Shown: in pieces, positions 21,012 through 29,223 of the stretch
How the letters are laid out: every line of letters begins with the position of its first letter
Numbering within the stretch: position 1 is the first letter of the stretch
Origin: Lepidodermella squamata
Lineage: Eukaryota; Gastrotricha
Reading direction: 5' to 3'
NCBI GenBank assembly: GCA_047495785.1
Contig: JBLDXI010000121.1
Span: 1 to 29,223 of the forward strand
DNA length: 29,223 nt
The notes under the pieces: model-generated
Database searches by the model: none
Seen by the model: the letters and a program-made list of their open reading frames with translations, nothing else
What the model was told of the DNA's origin: nothing
Translations under genes and position numbers: made by a program

Positions 21012-21671
21012 GTGATGATACTTTTGTTGGGCCGAGCCGAGCCGGATTTGTAGTTATTTAAAAACAGGCCGGAGCGGGCCTTGATGTTTAGACGCGTGGA
21101 AGCCAAAATCAAAATTATTTCTATCTTGCGGTTTTTCGTTTTTATCATTTTTCTGGGTGGCAAAAGATGCTCAGAATTTCGAAATTCTGCGTCAAAGCTC
21201 AAATATATCACGCTGTTTGAACATATTTTTCTTGTAATTTCCAGTCTGTTGGGCTCTTGAGCGCATTTTCAGTCTGTTTTCAGCGAGCTTTAGCAGATAG
21301 CGAAGTAGGACAGCGGAACTGGTAAGGATAAGGAAAATCGACATATGGGTCCCCTCTTTGGTTTTTGACTGAGTTCACCGATGGAACTGGAAAGGATTAT
21401 CCCTACCATCCCCAGCGGCACTTCGCTCTCTGAGTTAACGCTATTTTTGTGAATATTTCTGCGGATAATTTCCTGGAAAATGTCGTTTCGCCGTTTTAGA
21501 GATACCGAAACGACATCATGATCCCTTATAAAAACCAAATTCGCCGCCGATCGCGTCGAAATCAGCTTCAGGAATCGCGATTTTAGCCTTGGCCGCACGC
21601 CAATTTGACTGACTTAGCACGCAATTTCTGCGCGAACCAAGTATCGCCGTTCTGTATATCTTATTGTGATT

Positions 21672-21744
21672 GGACCGGTGGCGCAATCGATTAGTGTGCG
21701 TGTTTGGTGATTGTAGTCACTGGTTTGAGTCCCGCCCGCGTCCG
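21672..21744 (+). tRNA. Degenerate tRNA-like sequence (pseudogene or tRNA-derived SINE head)
   Basis: The length is 73 nt. The A-box-like TGGCGCAATCGATTAGTG resembles the eukaryotic tRNA-Asn D-arm, and GGTTTGAGTCC is a one-mismatch B box. The D stem GCGC/GTGT can form with wobbles. The acceptor pairs GGAC/GTCC at its tip but fails inside, and the anticodon stem (CGTGT against TTGTA) does not form. It is therefore unlikely to be a working tRNA, although the internal promoter boxes may survive. Confidence 0.45.
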
Positions 21745-22849
21745 ATTTTTCTTTATTTCATACTCCTTAAGTGCGGGATGACACTGTGCGGAATGAGCTG
21801 CGGGATGAACTGCGGGATGCAAAGTTGATTATAAGGCGCTGTATTCTTTTGCTTTTGAAGATCGTTTTCAGGAAAATGTCCTAGCAGACTCAAATCAGTG
21901 CAAACCGGTCTTGAAATCTCAAGAGAACTCAGACCATGCCCTATAGGACTTCGATCTAGCCTTTCAAATCGTATTTACGGTAAATTGAAGACTGATTTCG
22001 TTCGTGATTTTTGTGAACTCAATCACTCTGCGTTTGTCCTCCACCCTTTCCAAGTCGCTGGTCCAAGTCCAAGTGGTTTCGTTCGCTTTTTAAACATGAA
22101 GCAATCACAAATCTAAAAAGTGTCACCGGATGGCCGACGCGTGGATGACGCCTTTGGGATCATAACCAAGAAGGATCGAGGAATTTCGAGCCGGTTTCAA
22201 TAACAGGGAACAGGGACAAGTGTCCTAAACAACCGTAGCACAAATCCAAGAGGCAAGAGGCCGCCAGCGTACAATATTTGTTCTCGCGCCAGAATTGTTC
22301 GAGACTAGTTTCGTCTATATCACCGTGCTCTCGAACGTCTTTTAACAGAGGCCTATTGGATTTGAGCTGCAGTTGTTCGGAGAACACCAACCTATATCTG
22401 AAGTTGTCCTGGATGGTTCTGAATTTTAATTCTTATTTCAATGCAATTCTCATTGGGCTTGGGCCTGGTCCTAGGTGAGGATGGGCATTTGTCATGCGGA
22501 GCTGCCAAGAATTAGATCTAAAAATAACTAATCGCTAATAAGGGTCAAAATTTCATAATTTCAGATCGTTTACGATATTTTTTAAACGTTTTCTAAGGTG
22601 GGTACACACAGCAAATTTGTTGTACCCCTGAAAGTAAAAGGGTACGCATAGCAACTTAGTGGTACCTTTTTCAGGGGGTGCACATAGCCTCGACTCGAGT
22701 AACAAGCTCAGCTTGCAGCCAGCTCAGCTAAACCATGAAGTTCAGGCAAGCAGATCAGCTTAATAGTGCCATTAATAAACTCCCAGAAATTCAATTTGGG
22801 GTTTTGGTTCAAATTTTAGGAAATATTAGAAGTAATTAAAACTTATTTT
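21745..22849. other. No gene seen
   Basis: A GCGGGATGA-type short repeat (about 21772-21819) and two partial copies of a GGTAC(A/G)CA(C/T)AGCAA block (about 22605-22660) are the only structure noted. The open frames are short and unrecognised. Confidence 0.4.
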
Positions 22850-23120
22850 ATGGATCTATTACAAGGACTTGAAAAGGAACCTAATAACCCCGACGATGAA
22901 ATTCTATTAGATAAAAATCAAAATTGAACAGAAATTACAGAAATATAAAATGCCATCGACCACATGAAAAACGGTTAAGCCCCGGGTATAGATGAAGTAA
23001 GACCCGAAATGGTCGAACCTCTGAGCGACGCCAATATTGAATGGCTCAGGGAAATTTTGAATTGAGCTTGGATAGATAAGAGAGTCCCAGAAGAAATGGT
23101 CAACGGCTATAATTACCCCA
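22850..23120 (+). pseudogene. Fragment of a non-LTR (LINE) reverse transcriptase
   Basis: In one frame from the ATG at 22850, the translation contains AIDHMKNG-stop-APGIDEVRPE followed by LSDANIEWLREILN-stop-AWIDKRVPEEMVNGYNYP. This is the conserved N-terminal reverse-transcriptase block of LINE elements, which typically read as MKNGKAPGxDxIxxE and later WxxxxVPxxW. Four in-frame stops (TGA, TAA, TAA, TGA) interrupt an otherwise continuous frame, and no catalytic domain follows. It is a dead, 5'- and 3'-truncated copy. Confidence 0.8.
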
Positions 23121-23958
23121 GTTGCCTGAGGATCAATCTTCGCCTGCCTTCGCCTCTTCAAAACCGGGAACGGTACTAGACGCTCAGTCACGAAGAGTAA
23201 AGAGTAAAGATCATTATTATTATATTTCAATTAATCATGTTTTCATAATTTGTCAGGTGTATTCCGTCATTTTCATCAACTGCTTCATCCAGTTTCATCC
23301 AGTTTATTGCGATGTGAGGTCTTTTATTTTGTTTTTTTTGCTGCTTTGCCGAATGACCGCACGCGATTGGCTGCTGAGTGCTCCCGTCTGACTCGAGTCG
23401 AGGTCGCGGTTGGACTTTGAGTCGCTTTCGTCCTGGGTCAGGTCGTTTTCTTGTTGACCTAGTTCCGGATTCGAAGACATGCTCGCCCAGTTTGCATTGA
23501 AAAGACGATGATGACTGATTCAAGGGCATCGCACTATTAAGAATAGAAAACCAAATTTCCAATTAATTAATTAGAGCGCCCAGTTCTTGCTTTTTCGCAG
23601 TAATGCATATTTTAATCGAATTTGAATTTTTTCGCACTGATGCCCTGTTATCGATGAATGACAACCGTTTTTTTCTTCTATTTTTGTGCGTAGCGCGCCG
23701 CAATGATACTGATGGCGCTGAGGTCGTGGGGTCGGTGACCTTTTGCTCATTTATTAAATGGCGATTGGCGATGAATGAAAACTATTCACAAAAACTACAA
23801 CTAAAAAAATAATCCGTCACCTACAATGGAAATTATTTCCACGTGCCTGAAAATATAGCCACGCGCTTCCGTCTCAAAATTCAAAACATGTTTTTAATAA
23901 TTGTTCATTCCAAACGCTGATTTCACTTTTATTATTTCCACGCTTACTTTGTGTGATA
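23121..23958. other. 5' flank of paralogue 2, no gene seen
   Basis: The open frames here are short and overlap on both strands without family motifs. The stretch just before 23959 is AT-rich (TTATTTCCACGCTTACTTT) and loosely resembles the flank of paralogue 1. Confidence 0.4.
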
Positions 23959-24349
23959 ATGAAGCCAATTTTCCTCGTCTTTTTCTTCGCAATCGATACG
24001 GTTCGGTGTGGCGAATGGGCTCGCTGCTTCTCGCAATTCGACGATACGTTCACGAGTTGCCGCGAATTACCAAACGGCTGTTTTCAATTGAGCGAATACC
24101 AGGTTAATAATTTCTAACCTGCCTAAATAATTTTCAAGTTGTTCTCTTTCACCAGCTCGGCGGAAGTTGGTCGGATAAATCAAAGTGCATGACATCGGTG
24201 AGTTTCTTTTTTCGATTGTGTTTGCGGCTTGAATTGTTAATTGAATTGTGTTACATCCACAGACTGCTAGATTGTGCTACCGATTGGCGACTCAGGCAGC
24301 GATATGCCGACCGGGCATCCCTGGCTGTGCGAAAGAAGGCGAGATCATG
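23959..24349 (+). CDS. Small secreted cysteine-rich protein, paralogue 2 (exons 1-3)
   Basis: Exons are 23959-24102 (48 codons), 24156-24197 (14) and 24263-24349 (29), all phase 0, with acceptors TTTCACCAG and ATCCACAG. The signal peptide is MKPIFLVFFFAIDTVR. The mature part has eight cysteines with the same spacing as paralogue 1. Exon 2 has the same length and a shared SDKS core, and exon 3 has TARLCY and CRPGIPGC. If exon 3 is not spliced at its conserved ATG|GTTAGT end, translation stops three codons later at TGA (24356). The same donor is conserved in paralogue 1, which favours a further exon. The protein is probably extracellular and disulfide-bonded. Its function is unknown. The two genes point away from each other, 4.4 kb apart. 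Confidence 0.7.
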
Positions 24350-25171
24350 GTTAGTTGAAATTTCAATTTTCTTTCATGAAGACGATTCATGATTTTTTTG
24401 GAAAATTTAACAAATTTTCACCATTCCGAATTTATCTGGACGTGATTGCGTCACGCACACCTAGATTTTAACGCTCGCTGTGATCAAGTAGCCAATCATC
24501 CTAACACACTTTGTGTACGCTTAGCCAGTGCGCGATAAACAAACCAGTGCTCACAGAGCCGCGTCAAATTTTCCAATTCTTGATTCGAGTTATCATTCGA
24601 GTTGGATTTTGAGCTGTTTATGCCGATTTTTGAATATCATGGCGGCATTGCCTTTGAAGAAGACATGTAGAGATTTTATGGGATCATGGAGGTCCGTGAT
24701 CTATGGATAGGATCCAAACATTGAATTTCCATGTCAGTTATCAGTTATGATAAATTGTTGAATAAGTTGTTGAATATGCGACTATTTTCTGGAAAAGGCC
24801 CAAAAACTCGGCGGCCTTTAATCGGATGCGGTTCTTATCCTTATTAATCTGATCGAAAAGTAGCATGAGCTGACCCACTAAGGTGCGGGTCGTCAAGCTA
24901 TAGCATACCTCGGAAAAACTTCGTCATACATTTCTCAGATATTTTACGCGAAAATCACTAATTATAGCAGTCAACCGTGGCGATTTTCGCCAAAAGAGCC
25001 ACATTTCCATTTTTTCGAATCGGCGGTGTCCGCTCATACTTCATTTTTTTAGCTCATGAAATTCTTGCGACAAACCAGGCTGGTTTTCGTCAACTCATCG
25101 CAGACCGAAATTCATCCTCAAAAGCTGTTTTCATCAAGGATTTTGCATCTCTGTGTTCACGTAATTTACCG
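24350..25171. other. Probable intron 3 of paralogue 2, left part
   Basis: I see no coding signal. If the exon at 28514 is correct, this begins a 4.16-kb intron swollen by inverted-repeat elements. Confidence 0.3.
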
Positions 25172-25213
25172 TATTTTACGAATTATTAGGCAGGACCCAA
25201 ATGTAGGACAGAA

Positions 25214-26520
25214 CCGGAATGCACATTTACGGATCCGCGGTGGTTTCCTCCGGCCACTAAAAAGCCGTGAAAGGCTAGTTTTCCATAATAATTATTTGCT
25301 TACACGCTATTGGTCGATTCAAAAATAAACGCGGGAACCGCACTAATGCCACTGTAAAACAAAACAACGGTTGACTTTGCAGGTTTGTGGCTAAAAGTCA
25401 AGACCGACGGATATATTAAGACGGGAATATTAAGACCTACATCCTACATTCTCACAAACTGCAAAAATTGACTTATTGTGAAAATTACTCCACTAAGAAA
25501 TGAATAAATTATTTATTTCGAAAGAAAAATTTAGCAAAAATTATTGGAAAAAATAAGCCAAGGCTTCAATTTGCAAGCAATTTAAATCACCTTGATGCGA
25601 CAAATTTTACGCTTGGCATTTTGCAAAATTATAAATAAAAATTGCCTAATATCCATTTGCTGCTTTTAAATCGATGGCCACAAATTAAGTTATAATTTTC
25701 AATTGAATGGCAGAAAGAAATACCCCTATTTTTTTTAATTTCGAAGGCCCAATTTTATCGTTAATTTTTGTCGAAATAAGAACGGAAGATGATCGCAATG
25801 CACGCACTGAGCTGGCTGCAAGCCATTCATAACTTGTGTGTAGTGACCTAATTAATAAATGCGCGGAAATTGTTGTGTGTTGCAAAAAATAGCGTTAGCA
25901 AGTTTTATTGCTATGTGATATTTTACTACTGAAGGAAAAAAACTATAGCCACGAAAGCAGCATGAACGAACGTAAAAACTGCCATACTGTAATGTGTAAT
26001 GACTTGTGACAACCTCACCCGTATAAAACAAAAAACTTGTTATTGATATTCAAAATTCTAGTCCACCTGTGATTTAGCGTCCAGTTTTTCCGCGCTTTTC
26101 ATTGACAATTTTCGTTGAATTTTTGGGCGATCGTTTTGGGTGATTATGCCAAATTTTTCTAATTTTCAGCCAGGAAAATGTTGATATTCGGGTGAAAATC
26201 ACAGCCTTTGCAAATTTTTCCAATTATTGATTTCACTGTATTTGGGATTTTTTGGAAAATTGTTCCAATCATTTTCACATAAAATCCACTTGTAACAGCA
26301 TCTAAAAATGAGGCTCTTCTATTTGCGCCGGTCTGCATTATTAACCATGAATCTGTGAAGTCGACGGTTATTTTGTTTCGCTGTGGCATTAATGCGACTC
26401 CCGCGCTTATTTTTGAATCGACCAATAGCGTGCGGGCAATTAATTGTTAGTGAAAACTAGCATTTCGCGGCTTTTTAGTGACCGGAGGAAACCACCGCGG
26501 ATCCGTAAATGTGCAACCGG
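25214..26520. mobile_element. Inverted-repeat element with arms of about 195 bp
   Basis: Arms 25214-25410 and 26327-26520 are diverged reverse complements. Examples are GCACATTTACGGATCCGCGG / CCGCGGATCCGTAAATGTGC, GGTTTCCTCCGG, TTTTTAGTG, TTGGTCGATTCAAAAATAA and GCA(C/T)TAATGCCAC. The 916-bp interior is AT-rich and has no gene. It is a non-autonomous, aged DNA element. Confidence 0.7.
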
Positions 26521-26702
26521 AATAAAGGGCAGACAGCAATGATCATTTGAAATAATAAAGGGCAGAACTGTATTAATAGCTCAATTCCAGGCCCATATTA
26601 GTTCCGTCCAGTCGGAGGGTAAAAGTGGACAAAACGCGCACAACTATGGAAATTTCAAGGCCGCGTGCGGTAAAGTCAAAGGGCAAATTTTGATTATTTA
26701 GG

Positions 26703-26962
26703 CGGTTTTTATACCAAAAGAAAGTTCCGAAAATTCTCTATCGACTAGATATGGATTTCTCGCGTGAAGAATTAACGGAAAAACGTTTACCGCACATCCG
26801 AACTTTTGACAAGCGAGTGGGCGAGCTCTCAACTCGCGCGCAAAATTTCAGGTGCGCGTACCTTTTTTGTACTTTTAAACTTTTTATTTGAATTTTTTCG
26901 AGCGAGAACCCCATGTTCAATCGATAGTGAATTGTCTGAATTTTTTTTGGTATAAAAACCGA
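26703..26962. mobile_element. Small MITE-like inverted repeat
   Basis: The perfect 17-bp ends CGGTTTTTATACCAAAA and TTTTGGTATAAAAACCG are followed inward by weaker matching (CTATCGA, ATGG, TTCTCGC, GTTTA) to about 60 bp per arm. No coding content is present. Confidence 0.6.
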
Positions 26963-27283
26963 CGCAATATTTGAAAGTAACCCTGTTGCATCTTCGCGCG
27001 CGGTTTAAAATTTGTTAAAAATCAGGACTTGGCTCGTGCGCATCAGTTGAATTATTTATATGAAGTGGCTTACATTAGCGCCTGCTGGGCAAGTGGTGTT
27101 AGTTGGATAGGTTGCGATTTTCGTCAGTATGTGCGTTAATCGTTTTTTATTCTTTATCCACCTTAATCCACTTGAGCATACACGCCACGTTACGTCACGG
27201 ATGGAAGGCAGTAGCTATAGCTGTTTTATCTAGGTTGATCTAGGTATTTTTCCGTGACTGAATAGCTTCAAATAAATAAAAAG

Positions 27284-27331
27284 CAGAACCGAAATAGAGG
27301 GCAGACCCTAAATACAGGGCAAAATACGGTA
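27284..27331. repeat. Short GGGCAGA repeats and an 11-bp inverted terminus
   Basis: GCAGAACCGAAATAGAGGGC and AGACCCTAAATACAGGGC lead into AAAATACGGTA (27321-27331). The complement TACCGTATTTT starts near 25168, also followed by CAGGACCC and ACAGAACCGG. Related AAAGGGCAGA units occur at about 26526 and 26560. The two sites may mark the outer limits of one composite element. Confidence 0.4.
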
Positions 27332-27475
27332 GGTATGTTTAGGTATGTTGGATAATTCGAACCGATCAAACAAGTGAAGCGAGAAAATTTTCACGCATCT
27401 TTCACCTATTAAAATGAAGAAAAAAGGGGAAATGGGCAATCTGATTTCACACTTAGCACGCAGTCACAACCCTCC

Positions 27476-27557
27476 GCGTGCCATTTTTGGCACGCATGCC
27501 AATTAGTTTTCTTAGAGTGCCACGATTGGCTCGCATGCCAGGGTATGAGAACCACTG
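27476..27557 (-). mobile_element. Probable terminus of a hAT element
   Basis: Read on the minus strand, the sequence from 27557 is CAGTGGTTCTCATACC. This resembles the CAGTGGTTCTCAA-type ends known from hAT elements such as the Charlie group. A subterminal perfect hairpin, GCGTGCC-ATTTTT-GGCACGC (27476-27495), follows. The matching other end was not found, and the adjacent 8 bases (27558-27565, CTTTAGAT) would be the target duplication. Confidence 0.4.
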
Positions 27558-27565
27558 CTTTAGAT

Positions 27566-28513
27566 GAACAGTAATTAGCCTTAAAAGATCAAATTCGGCT
27601 CCGTGACTTTGATTGAAGACAATTACTGTCAATTACAGATTGCAGCCTCAGTTATTACTCCGAGGTGGATTCACAAGAGATTAAGAAAATTTAACAGGGA
27701 GACGGTTTTACGCCTCGATGCACAGAGGATTTGTTTTTTTTTAAATGGATCTCAAAACCTCCATAGCAACAATAGCCAAAATGCTCGAAATTTGGGACGT
27801 GTTGAGGGTGGCTAGATAAACCCTCGCCGGCCAGCAGAGGTGTGCCACTCTTGAATTGCGGCCGGACGGATCTTTCGACGGCTTCAATCCAGTAGTTTAC
27901 AAAAAGGGGCCAAGGTACAAGTCGGCCAAGGGGTCAAGCAGTAATGTCACAGGAAAGGTCGCCAGCGGCGGCGATGAAAATAGGACATCTGATCTGCCAG
28001 GTATGCATGAATCGAAAGAAAACATTTTGCTGGAAGAGGAAATAGTTTTAGAACCACTTTTTTTAGAGCAGTGATTTCATCCCTTCATGGCCAAAACGCG
28101 TCTTAAATTCTGAGGTGAACCCATGTCCTTTTATTTCAGCCTTAGAAAATTCAGTATTTACGGTTGTTTCTTCCGAAGAAAAAACGTGCACTCTTAATCC
28201 CATGTTTCTATCGCTGTCATTCTGCCACTAACGTTAGCATTTTAAATTATAGATCGGCAGCTCTTACAACGGCTTTTTACCGCTGAGAAATAACATGTAC
28301 AATTGTACTACGGATTTGAACCGATTTCTGGTAATAAATCATGACTTATTTTGATAACTTGACACAAATCGAATGAACAGAAACAGAGATTTGACTCATG
28401 TGTCGATTCGGCTCAGCAATTCGTCACATGCATTCCTAGCAATTTTCCCTGCTCCAATGCTACGGTAATCTTTCGCCGCCAAATTGTACCTTTTAATACC
28501 TTCTGTTTTTCAG
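27566..28513. other. No supported gene; probable intron of paralogue 2
   Basis: An open frame at about 27856-28074 lacks an ATG start and any motif I recognise. The stretch ends with TTCTGTTTTTCAG (28513), a strong splice acceptor. Confidence 0.3.
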
Positions 28514-28582
28514 GTGAAAGGGAAAACAGGGTTCGCTAGCTTGGATGCGTGTCTTCAAAATTTCGGCAGTAAGTTTGTTTGA
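28514..28582 (+). CDS. Candidate last exon of secreted paralogue 2
   Basis: After a textbook TTTTTCAG acceptor, the phase-0 frame reads VKGKTGFASLDACLQNFGSKFV and then TGA. The core F-x(2-3)-L-x-A-C-x3-F matches the proposed last exon of paralogue 1 (FRTNLAACVNDF), which also begins with a Val codon in phase 0. It would complete a 113-residue product with nine cysteines. The weak points are the 4.16-kb intron and the GTAAGT at 28569, which could instead be a donor to a further exon. Confidence 0.4.
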   Translation: MKGKTGFASLDACLQNFGSKFV

Positions 28583-28945
28583 TATTCTATATTCTACGGA
28601 CTACGGATGATTTTCATTTCACTGAGATAAGTCAGGGTCACCCTGGCTTTGAGATACCAGCCCTGGATTTCAACCACAAATTATTTCAAGTTAATCTTAT
28701 GCCCTAGAATCTCAATCTTAGTATCGACCCCAGCCGATAGATTTTAATGTTACGCGTAATTGCGCTACCTGCCATCGGTTTTCGCGTTATCTTCAGCCTG
28801 CAAAGCCATCGTGGATTGCTAATTTCATAGTAGCGATAGTACAAAAGGAGAAACAGGTGGATTCTTCCCCTAATTTTGAGTTTTTTCTGCCACATAAAAT
28901 CAAAAATTGTATATAATATCAGGGTGTACATTCATAGAGGATACG

Positions 28946-29146
28946 ATGATGAATATGGGCCCTGAAGCTAGCTTTAAAGTTCCGAGGCGCAGCCGGAATA
29001 GCGGGCTGAATATCCATCGATACCCAACCATGGCACCCGGATATGGTCGAACATCATCAAATCAGGATACGCTTTATGTATCGCTAGGCCGAATGTTTCT
29101 TCCCGGAGTCATTAGATCGATCCAGTATCTAGTGACTAGTGTCTAA
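28946..29146 (+). CDS. Hypothetical 66-residue ORF
   Basis: An ATG-initiated frame (MMNMGPEASFKVP...) ends at TAA. It is basic and proline/serine-rich, with no recognised motif, and could be chance or part of a gene beyond the window. The surrounding 28583-29223 shows nothing else I can support. Confidence 0.2.
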   Translation: MMNMGPEASFKVPRRSRNSGLNIHRYPTMAPGYGRTSSNQDTLYVSLGRMFLPGVIRSIQYLVTSV

Positions 29147-29223
29147 TCAGCGTGCGCAGTTGAAAAATATACTTTCGAGTGGTTCCATAATGAGCAAGTT
29201 AATTTAATCGGGATTAGAAAGTT

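Noticed and set aside
21672-21744. Functional tRNA
   Set aside because: The anticodon stem does not pair and the acceptor stem is broken in the middle, so it is listed only as degenerate.
22160-22390. Minus-strand frame with a segment (LEQFWRENK...LAASCLLDL) vaguely like a hAT dimerisation domain
   Set aside because: The match rests on a few residues and the ending SERxFS-type motif is absent, so I do not call it a transposase.
1-29223. CRISPR array, prokaryotic operon or prophage
   Set aside because: There are no regularly spaced direct repeats with unique spacers, no ribosome-binding-site-linked gene strings, and all main genes have eukaryotic families or introns.

Overview
The window looks like nuclear DNA of a small-genome ecdysozoan animal, most likely a nematode, though the species cannot be named from sequence alone. 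Genes are split by short GT-AG introns (about 49-91 nt in the ABC transporter) with TTTCAG/TTTAG-type acceptors. There are AATAAA signals, TATA boxes, a Tc1/mariner-type fold-back element with TA target duplication, a LINE fragment and several inverted-repeat elements. There is no sign of operon-style bacterial organisation.

Positions 1-6.2 kb hold three plus-strand genes. The first is a two-exon ankyrin-repeat protein with a signal peptide (203-2091). The second is an intronless protein ending in a SOCS box, so probably a Cullin-5/Elongin BC substrate receptor (2694-3947). The third is a cytochrome P450 whose first third is not visible and whose haem loop carries an extra residue (4324-5338).

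Positions 6.2-12.3 kb hold a complete minus-strand ABCB/P-glycoprotein gene that can be spliced by eye from six exons into a 1,284-residue full transporter. It is convergent with the P450. Its second ATPase site has an altered signature, LSVGQ. Upstream lie four degenerate copies of its own promoter region and a ghost copy of exon 1.

Positions 12.9-18.5 kb are one giant palindrome: arms of about 2.68 kb around a 222-bp loop, starting CAGGGTGTTC and flanked by TA. It is a non-autonomous fold-back transposon. It contains about 365-bp tandem units and a cluster of a 10-bp palindromic motif. Every arm difference seen lies in the outer third.

Positions 18.5-29.2 kb are repeat-rich, but they hold two divergently oriented paralogues that no simple ORF scan would show (18572-19531 minus; 23959-24349 plus, with a candidate last exon at 28514-28582). 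They share exon lengths of 42 and 87 nt, identical intron phases, and exactly conserved spacing of eight cysteines behind a signal peptide. This is an apparently unrecognised small secreted cysteine-rich family. The rest is a LINE reverse-transcriptase remnant, a decayed tRNA-like sequence, two inverted-repeat elements, a probable hAT terminus and sequence in which I see no gene.

The P450 and the ABC exporter could both serve xenobiotic handling (phase I oxidation and efflux), but their adjacency is only suggestive.
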